The notes under the pieces: model-generated
Databases searched by the model: none
What the model was told of the DNA's origin: nothing
The model's input: only the letters and a program-made list of their open reading frames with translations
Assembly (NCBI RefSeq): GCF_900236475.1
Contig: NZ_LT963352.1
Coordinates: 5,192,001 to 5,256,000, forward strand
DNA from: Streptomyces chartreusis NRRL 3882
Lineage (GTDB): Bacteria; Actinomycetota; Actinomycetes; Streptomycetales; Streptomycetaceae
DNA length: 64,000 nucleotides
Direction of reading: 5' to 3'
Shown here: positions 58,691 to 64,000 of the stretch, piece after piece
Layout of the letters: each line of letters begins with the position of its first letter
Numbering within the stretch: the stretch's first letter is position 1
Made by a program: the position numbers and the translations under genes

Positions 58691-58731
58691 CGTGTGTTCA
58701 GCGCCACCGCTTGCCCAAGCTTGGTCCGGCC

Positions 58732-58803
58732 GTGGATCTTCTTGGCGATCTCACCCGGATACTGGGGTATCTGGTCGGTGCGCTTGCCGCGGAGGCGCTG
58801 TGA
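58732..58803 (+). CDS. Possible 23-residue leader peptide
   Basis: GTG 58732 opens VDLLGDLTRILGYLVGALAA then EAL and stops with TGA that overlaps the next GTG. Codons look normal, but the length is too short to trust and no ribosome site is seen. It could couple to or regulate the next gene, or be chance. Confidence 0.3.
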   Translation: MDLLGDLTRILGYLVGALAAEAL

Positions 58804-59243
58804 CACATCTGGTTCCGGGCATCTTCGCAGCCGTCTTCGCGGGCGCGCTGAACCTGTTCTTCGTCCGGGCGGCGTGGCTGCACTGGACCGGCTCCGGCCG
58901 GGCGCCCGACCTGCACGTCGGGTACTCCTGGAACCCGTCGGTCGTTGAGGGGCATGAACGCGGCATCGTCCCGCTCGCCGCCTCGTTCGTCTGCATGACG
59001 ATCGGCATCACCGCCACCGCCGCCTCGGACGGCGCGGGGATGGCCCTGGTTCAGGTCGGTGCGATCTTCGTCCTGGGCTCGCTGCCCTTGCTGGTGCTGC
59101 ACGTCACGATCGCGTGGTTCAACTGGCCGAAGGTGCTGGTGCCGCCGCACCGGCGGGGCGAGACCGGCTCGGTGACCGAGTGGTGGCGGGACCGCAGGCG
59201 GCGCGCGCCGCATGACAAGGGTCACGGGCGGGGCGGCGGCTGA
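58800..59243 (+). CDS. Small membrane protein, unknown
   Basis: GTG 58800 with GGAGG 4-5 bases upstream. 147 residues with three hydrophobic segments (about 4-24, 56-76 and 84-104, e.g. IVPLAASFVCMTIGITATAA) and a charged tail (WWRDRRRRAPHDKGHGRGGG). The first segment is followed by an extracytoplasmic or loop stretch (APDLHVGYSWNPSVVEGHE). A conserved Streptomyces membrane protein; I do not recognise a named family. Confidence 0.7.
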   Translation: MTHLVPGIFAAVFAGALNLFFVRAAWLHWTGSGRAPDLHVGYSWNPSVVEGHERGIVPLAASFVCMTIGITATAASDGAGMALVQVGAIFVLGSLPLLVLHVTIAWFNWPKVLVPPHRRGETGSVTEWWRDRRRRAPHDKGHGRGGG

Positions 59244-59250
59244 GCCCCCG

Positions 59251-59739
59251 TCAGTCGGCGGGCCGCAGTCGCTTCGCGAAGCAGCGGCTCGACTCGTAGT
59301 GCCGGTAGTAGCCGAACTTGGCGCACGGCTCGTAGCCGCTGGACGTGTACAGGGCTATGGCCTCCGGCTGCTTGAGGCCCGTCTCCAGGACCATGCGGAT
59401 GCGGCCGGCCTCGCGGGCGTCCTCCTCCAGGGCGGCCAGGATGCGCCGGGCCAGGCCCCGGCCGCGCATCTGCTCGATCACGTACATGCGCTTGACCTCG
59501 GCGTCGCCGTCCAGGTTGCCCTCGTCGTTCGCGTCCTGAGCGCGCCAGCCGCCCGAGGCGACGGGCGTGCCGTCCTCGTCGTACGCGATCAGGTAGACGC
59601 CGTTCGGCGGGGCGAAGTCCGCGGCGGCCATGACCGTGGCGTCGCCGTCGTCGCCGTAGCGGACGGCGTACTCGGCCTGGACCTGGTCGTTCAGCTTCAC
59701 GGCGTCGGGGTGGTCGAAGGAGACCCGGCGTATCTGCAT
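59251..59739 (-). CDS. GNAT acetyltransferase
   Basis: A 162-residue protein from ATG 59739. RVSFDHPDAVKLNDQVQAEY starts a GNAT protein; VYLIAYDEDGTPVASGGWRA and KRMYVIEQMRGRGLARRILA (acetyl-CoA motif) and RMVLETGLKQPEAIALYTSS then GYEPCAKFGYYRHY are typical of the N-acetyltransferase group near Streptomyces xth. Substrate unknown. Divergent from the exonuclease gene with 60 bp between. Confidence 0.88.
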   Translation of the reverse strand: MQIRRVSFDHPDAVKLNDQVQAEYAVRYGDDGDATVMAAADFAPPNGVYLIAYDEDGTPVASGGWRAQDANDEGNLDGDAEVKRMYVIEQMRGRGLARRILAALEEDAREAGRIRMVLETGLKQPEAIALYTSSGYEPCAKFGYYRHYESSRCFAKRLRPAD

Positions 59740-59799
59740 GACGGCTACCGTATTCGATCCGGAACTGGACCTCGTCCAGTGTGCCGGTATCGTGCCGGG

Positions 59800-60603
59800 G
59801 TGCTCACTGTGACCTCTGTGAATGTGAATGGGCTGCGTGCCGCCGCGAAGAAGGGCTTCGTGGAGTGGCTCGCGCAGACCGACGCCGACGTCCTGTGCCT
59901 CCAGGAGGTGCGGGCCGAGCCGGAGCAGTTGCCGGAGCACGTCCGGCACCCCGAGGGCTGGCATGTGGTGCACGCGCCCGCCGCCGCGAAGGGACGGGCC
60001 GGGGTGTCCCTGTACAGCCGGCGTGAGCCCGACCGGGTCCAGGTCGGGTTCGGGTCCGCCGAGTTCGACGGCAGCGGGCGGTACGTGGAGGCGGATCTGC
60101 CGGGGGTCACCGTCGCCTCCCTGTATCTGCCCTCGGGTGAGGTCGGGACCGAGCGGCAGGACGAGAAGGAGCGCTTCATGGGTGAGTTCCTCGCCCATCT
60201 GAAGGGGCTCCGGGAGCGGGCCGCCGCCGAGGGGCGCGAGGTGCTGGTCTGCGGCGACTGGAACATCGCCCACCAGCAGGCCGACCTGAAGAACTGGCGC
60301 GGCAACACCAAGAACTCCGGGTTCCTGCCCGAGGAGCGGGAGTGGCTCGGGCGCGTGCTCGACCCGGCCGACGGCGGGTACGTCGACGTCGTACGCGCCC
60401 TGCATCCGGACACGGAGGGCCCGTACTCGTGGTGGTCGTACCGCGGGCGGGCCTTCGACAACGACACCGGCTGGCGGATCGACTACCACGTGGCCACCCC
60501 GGGGCTCGCCGGGCGAGCGGTCAAGGGGTTCGTGGAGCGGGCGGCCACACATGCGGAGCGGTGGTCCGACCACGCGCCGGTGACCGTGGTGTACGACCGC
60601 TAG
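59800..60603 (+). CDS. xth: Exodeoxyribonuclease III
   Basis: A 267-residue EEP-fold nuclease. GTG 59800 start; MLTVTSVNVNGLRAAAKKGF, DVLCLQEVRAEPEQLP (catalytic Glu), LVCGDWNIAHQQADLKNW (catalytic Asp/Asn), DTEGPYSWWSYRGRAFDNDT and WRIDYHVATPGL then SDHAPVTVVYD (catalytic Asp-His) cover all APE/ExoIII motifs. It cuts DNA at abasic sites and trims 3' ends. Its 3' end overlaps the opposite-strand merR gene by 83 bp. Confidence 0.93.
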   Translation: MLTVTSVNVNGLRAAAKKGFVEWLAQTDADVLCLQEVRAEPEQLPEHVRHPEGWHVVHAPAAAKGRAGVSLYSRREPDRVQVGFGSAEFDGSGRYVEADLPGVTVASLYLPSGEVGTERQDEKERFMGEFLAHLKGLRERAAAEGREVLVCGDWNIAHQQADLKNWRGNTKNSGFLPEEREWLGRVLDPADGGYVDVVRALHPDTEGPYSWWSYRGRAFDNDTGWRIDYHVATPGLAGRAVKGFVERAATHAERWSDHAPVTVVYDR

Positions 60604-61237
60604 GGGGTGTCCTGCGGTCCAGGGCCAGGGACAGTTCCGCCTCCACCACGCTGCGGGCCAGCGGGCGCAGGCGGGGCAGGTCGTCCTCGGAGGCGTGGCG
60701 CAGGACCAGGCCGGTGAAGAGTTCGGCCAGGGCGTCGGCGTGGGTGCGGACCTGCTTGGCCGCGCCGAGGACCTCCGCGAGGGGGATGCCCTCGCGGACC
60801 AGGGCCGAGGAGACCTCCAGGAGACGGCGGCTGACGTGGACGATCTCGTCGCCGTCGGTGCCGAGGTAGCCGAGTTCCATCGCGGCGGCGAGGTTCTCGG
60901 GGGTCGCCTCGCCCGCGAAGTGGTCGGCGAGCTCCTCGGGGGTGAGGTGGACCGGCTCCTCCTCGGTGGGGCCGCCGACGCCGAGCAGGTCGCCGACGTC
61001 CCGGCCGTGGTCGAAGGCCTCCGCCAGCTCCGCGATGCCGCTGAGGGTGTGGCCGCGTTCCAGCAGGGCCGTGATCGTGCGCAGCCGGTTCAGGTGGTGG
61101 TCGTCGTACCAGGCGATACGGCCTTCCCGGCGGGGTGGCGGGATCAGCTTGCGTTCGCGGTAGAAGCGCAGGGTGCGCACCGTGATCCCGGCCAGGCGGG
61201 CCAGCTCTTCCATGCGGTATTCACGCTTCTCGGCCAC
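60521..61237 (-). CDS. MerR-family regulator
   Basis: A 238-residue protein. REYRMEELARLAGITVRTLR then FYRERKLIPPPRR is the MerR HTH, followed by LNRLRTITALLERGHTLSGI (dimer helix) and a helical effector domain. Ends in a Pro/Arg tail (SGRTPRSPARGRTTAPHVWP) read from DNA that also encodes the end of xth, so the last about 25 residues are probably not under selection. No cysteine cluster for metals. Divergent from the monooxygenase operon, which it may control. Confidence 0.88.
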   Translation of the reverse strand: MAEKREYRMEELARLAGITVRTLRFYRERKLIPPPRREGRIAWYDDHHLNRLRTITALLERGHTLSGIAELAEAFDHGRDVGDLLGVGGPTEEEPVHLTPEELADHFAGEATPENLAAAMELGYLGTDGDEIVHVSRRLLEVSSALVREGIPLAEVLGAAKQVRTHADALAELFTGLVLRHASEDDLPRLRPLARSVVEAELSLALDRRTPPSGRTPRSPARGRTTAPHVWPPAPRTP

Positions 61238-61320
61238 CTGGGCACCTTAAGGCGTACCGAGGGTAACTTTCCTCGACCGCCCCCTACCCATCAGTACGTC
61301 GCTGCCCTACTCTCCCATTG

Positions 61321-61338
61321 CGCCAGTGTTCACTGGCG
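61321..61338. promoter_or_regulatory. Perfect palindrome upstream of the monooxygenase operon
   Basis: CGCCAGTG-TT-CACTGGCG, 8-bp arms around TT, 30 bp before the start codon and between the divergent MerR gene and the operon. MerR proteins favour such dyads in long promoter spacers, though TetR-type control is also possible. Candidate operator. Confidence 0.6.
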
Positions 61339-61367
61339 TGGTTCTCGTGGTGTGTGGAGGTGTCGGC

Positions 61368-62903
61368 ATGGGCGAACGCGAACACGAACGCGAGCATGTG
61401 CGGGTCGCGGTGGTCGGGTCCGGGTTCGGCGGGCTGGGGGCCGCCGTGCGGCTGCGCCGCGAGGGCGTCACCGACTTCGTCGTCCTGGAGCGGGCGAGCA
61501 GCGTCGGCGGGACCTGGCGGGACAACAGCTACCCGGGGTGCGCTTGTGACGTTCCGTCGCATCTGTACTCGTTCTCCTTCGCGCCCAACCCCGACTGGCC
61601 GCGCACCTTCTCGGGACAGGAGCACATCCGCGCCTACCTGGAGCACGTGACGGACACCTTCCGGCTGCGGCCGCACATCCGCTTCGACTCGGAGGTGAAG
61701 CGGATGACGTGGAACGCCGAGCGGCTGTGCTGGGACATCGAGACCAGCAGCGGGAGCCTGTCGGCGGACATCGTCGTCTCCGCCACCGGGCCGCTGTCCG
61801 ACCCGAAGGTGCCGGACATCCCCGGGCTGGACTCCTTCCCGGGCAAGGTCTTCCACTCGGCCCGCTGGGACCACGACTACGACCTGCGCGGCAAGCGCGT
61901 CGCGATGGTGGGGACCGGGGCCTCGGCCATCCAGATCGTGCCGGCCGTCCAGCCCGACGTGTCGCGGCTCACGCTCTTCCAGCGCACCCCGCCGTGGGTG
62001 ATGCCCCGCGTCGACCGGGCCATCAGCGACGCCGAGCGATGGCTCCACCGGCAGCTGCCCTTCACCTCGCAGCTGCGCCGCGGACTGCTGTGGGGCATCC
62101 GGGAGTTGCAGGTCCAGGCGTTCACCAAGCGTCCGAACGAACTCGGCTTCGTCGAGCAGCTGGCCCGGCGCAACATGGCCCGCGCCATCAAGGACCCGGC
62201 CCTGCGGGCGAAGCTCACCCCGGACTACCGCATCGGCTGCAAGCGGATCCTGCTGTCCAGCGACTACTACCCGGCGCTCGCACAGCCCAATGTCGACGTG
62301 GTCGCGAGCGGGCTCGCCGAGGTCCGCGGATCGACCCTCGTCGCCGCCGACGGCAGCGAGGCCGAGGCGGACGCGATCGTCTTCGGCACCGGGTTCCACG
62401 TCACCGACATGCCCATCGCCGAGCGGGTCGTGGGCGCCGACGGACGGACCCTCGCCGAGAGCTGGAAGGGCGGCATGGAGGCCCTGCGCGGCGCCTCGGC
62501 CGCCGGCTTCCCCAACTGGATGACGATCATCGGGCCCAACACCGGCCTCGGGAACTCCTCGATGATCCTCATGATCGAGTCGCAGCTGAACTACCTGGCC
62601 GACTTCGTCCGCCAAGTCGACGTCCTCGGGGGCCGGGTCGCCCTCGACGCCCGGCCGAGCGCCGTACGCGCCTGGAACCACCGGGTGCAGGAACGCATGA
62701 AGCGGACCGTGTGGAACACCGGCGGCTGCACCAGCTGGTACCTCGACGCGAGCGGCCGCAACACCACCATCTGGCCCGGTACGACAGCCGAGTTCCGGCG
62801 GGCGACGCGGCGGGTGGACCTCGCGGAGTACGACGTCCTGCGGGCACCGGCCGCCGAGCAGACGGCGAACAAGGCCGAGAAGAAGGCCGGGGTGGACGCG
62901 TGA
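61368..62903 (+). CDS. Baeyer-Villiger-type flavin monooxygenase
   Basis: A 511-residue protein, GGAGG 7 bases upstream of ATG 61368. FAD site VRVAVVGSGFGGLGAAVRLR, the group fingerprint FPGKVFHSARWD (FxGxxxHxxxW) and NADPH site RVAMVGTGASAIQIVPAV mark a Baeyer-Villiger monooxygenase; RIGCKRILLSSDYYPALAQP is a further family block. It inserts oxygen next to ketones, giving esters or lactones. The downstream alpha/beta hydrolase could cleave such a product and the SDR could make or use the ketone, so the three look like one pathway. Start overlaps none; operon continues with GTGA. Confidence 0.92.
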   Translation: MGEREHEREHVRVAVVGSGFGGLGAAVRLRREGVTDFVVLERASSVGGTWRDNSYPGCACDVPSHLYSFSFAPNPDWPRTFSGQEHIRAYLEHVTDTFRLRPHIRFDSEVKRMTWNAERLCWDIETSSGSLSADIVVSATGPLSDPKVPDIPGLDSFPGKVFHSARWDHDYDLRGKRVAMVGTGASAIQIVPAVQPDVSRLTLFQRTPPWVMPRVDRAISDAERWLHRQLPFTSQLRRGLLWGIRELQVQAFTKRPNELGFVEQLARRNMARAIKDPALRAKLTPDYRIGCKRILLSSDYYPALAQPNVDVVASGLAEVRGSTLVAADGSEAEADAIVFGTGFHVTDMPIAERVVGADGRTLAESWKGGMEALRGASAAGFPNWMTIIGPNTGLGNSSMILMIESQLNYLADFVRQVDVLGGRVALDARPSAVRAWNHRVQERMKRTVWNTGGCTSWYLDASGRNTTIWPGTTAEFRRATRRVDLAEYDVLRAPAAEQTANKAEKKAGVDA

Positions 62904-63823
62904 GCCGTCTCCTTCACGTCGACCCCGGCCCCTACGCCCCGCCCGCTCCCGCGCGCGAACTGACCGCCGTTTCCGCCGACGGCGCCCGGCTGCACGTCGA
63001 GACGCACGGGCCCGACGGAGCCCCCGCCGTCGTCCTCGCCCACGGCTGGACCTGCTCCACCGCCTTCTGGGCGGCCCAGATCCGCGACCTCGCCGCCGAC
63101 CACCGGGTCATCGCCTACGACCAGCGCGGCCACGGACGCAGCCCCGCGAGCCCCGCGTGCAGCACCGACGCCCTCGCCGACGACCTGGAAGCCGTACTCG
63201 CAGCCACCCTCGCGCCCGGCGAACAGGCCGTGATCGCCGGGCACTCCATGGGCGGCATGACCGTCATGGCGGCCTCCGGGAGAGCCGCCTTCCGCGAGCA
63301 CGCCGCCGCCGTCCTGCTGTGCAGCACGGGCAGTTCGCAGCTGGTCGCGGCCTCCACCGTCGTAGCCATGCGGCCCGGGCGGCTGCGGACCTGGCTGACC
63401 CGGCGGATCCTCGGCTCCCGGGCACCGCTCGGCCCGGTCACGCCCCTGGCCCGCCGGATCCTCAAGTACGGGACCATGGGCCCGGGTTCGGCCCCGCACA
63501 TGGTCGAGGCGTGCGCCCGCATCGTGCACGCCTGCCCCCGCGAGGTCCGCTACGCCTGGTCGCACGTGCTGGACCTGCTCGACCTGGACCACGGCGTACG
63601 GGAGCTTCACGTGCCCACGGCCGTGGTGGTCGGTACGGCGGACCGGCTCACGCCGCCGGTGCACGCCCGGGCCCTGGCCACCGCGCTGCCGCACTGCACC
63701 GGGCTCACCGAGCTGCCCGGCATCGGCCACATGACGCCGATCGAGGCGCCCGAGCAGGTCACCGGGAAGATACGTGAACTCGTCCACGCACACATCCAGG
63801 CCGTATCCGAGGAGAGCGCATGA
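62900..63823 (+). CDS. Alpha/beta hydrolase
   Basis: A 307-residue protein starting at GTG 62900 in the stop of the monooxygenase gene. GPDGAPAVVLAHGWTCSTAF (oxyanion HG), YDQRGHGRSPASPACSTDAL and the nucleophile elbow VIAGHSMGGMTVMAAS give Ser in GHSMGG; the acid Asp and His are near TADRLTPP and GIGHMTP. Fold is of the epoxide-hydrolase/esterase class. In context it may hydrolyse the ester or lactone from the monooxygenase. Overlaps the SDR start by ATGA. Confidence 0.9.
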   Translation: MSRLLHVDPGPYAPPAPARELTAVSADGARLHVETHGPDGAPAVVLAHGWTCSTAFWAAQIRDLAADHRVIAYDQRGHGRSPASPACSTDALADDLEAVLAATLAPGEQAVIAGHSMGGMTVMAASGRAAFREHAAAVLLCSTGSSQLVAASTVVAMRPGRLRTWLTRRILGSRAPLGPVTPLARRILKYGTMGPGSAPHMVEACARIVHACPREVRYAWSHVLDLLDLDHGVRELHVPTAVVVGTADRLTPPVHARALATALPHCTGLTELPGIGHMTPIEAPEQVTGKIRELVHAHIQAVSEESA

Positions 63824-64000
63824 GCAGGGTGAGCCTTGAGGGCAAGGTCGCCGTGGTGACCGGGGCGGCGCGCGGCGTCGGGGAGCTGCTGGCCCGCAAG
63901 CTCTCCGCACGCGGGGTGAGGGTGGCGCTGGTCGGGCTCGAACCGGACGCGCTCAAGGAGGTCTCCGGGCGGCTGCACAGCGACAGCGACCACTGGCACG
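63820..64000 (+). CDS. Short-chain dehydrogenase/reductase, 3' end beyond window
   Basis: ATG 63820 overlaps the hydrolase stop, with GAGGAGAG upstream. The first 60 residues (VSLEGKVAVVTGAARGVGEL then LARKLSARGVRVALVGLEPD) form the Rossmann TGxxxGxG NAD(P) site of an SDR. The catalytic Tyr-Lys pair is outside the window. It likely supplies or removes the ketone used by the monooxygenase. Confidence 0.9.
   Translation, partial: MSRVSLEGKVAVVTGAARGVGELLARKLSARGVRVALVGLEPDALKEVSGRLHSDSDHWH

Overview
The window is chromosomal DNA from a high-GC actinomycete, almost certainly a Streptomyces. Codons end strongly in G or C, GTG/TTG/CTG starts are frequent, and the block from about 21 to 60 kb carries genes in the order I recall from the Streptomyces coelicolor chromosome (hrdD, the fruR-fruK-fruA operon, an L,D-transpeptidase lipoprotein, mscL, galU, moeA, moaC, and the membrane protein GlpR/SepX). 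No database was consulted, so all assignments rest on reading the sequence.

The left part (1 to about 17.6 kb) is an accessory scrapyard. It begins with a cut-off LysR regulator and a divergent EamA exporter whose reading frame runs into a damaged NAD(P)-binding epimerase gene with a 59-bp internal inversion. Next come a TetR gene with a double palindromic operator, a small membrane protein whose tail is a copied piece of a gene 4.9 kb away, an ArsR/MFS pair, and a mosaic of broken genes (SGNH esterase, aldo/keto reductase sliver, XRE-TPR regulator). From 8.96 to 17.57 kb lie the remains of at least two elements integrated into the 3' end of a tRNA-Arg(CCU) gene: three copies of the tRNA 3' end, two integrase tails, a relaxase, a MobC-like protein, a Spd-like membrane protein, a candidate oriT hairpin and halves of an IS5-type element. 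They surround a decayed catabolic cluster (SnoaL-like proteins, FAD oxidase, carotenoid oxygenase and CocE-type hydrolase fragments).

From 17.6 kb rightward the genes are intact: a double IclR regulator, a secreted M6 metalloprotease, TetR plus 14-TM efflux pump, a divergent MarR/extradiol dioxygenase pair, and hrdD with a SigR-type promoter. A two-gene islet of lower GC (27.9-31.4 kb) encodes a repeat-containing secreted protein and a five-helix membrane protein I do not recognise. It is the best candidate here for something undescribed. After it come a WYL regulator with a divergent MFS pump and the fructose PTS operon.

The right part (38-64 kb) is mostly housekeeping: L,D-transpeptidase, LtrA, MscL, a SAF-domain protein, MTA phosphorylase, an FmdB zinc ribbon under a CIRCE-like operator, MFS and K+/H+ antiporters, penicillin acylase, folate cyclo-ligase, GalU, the MoeA/Glp-MoaC-MogA-GNAT cluster, GlpR/SepX, tRNA-Ala(CGC), exonuclease III, a MerR regulator, and an oxidative operon (Baeyer-Villiger-type monooxygenase, alpha/beta hydrolase, SDR) that runs off the right edge.
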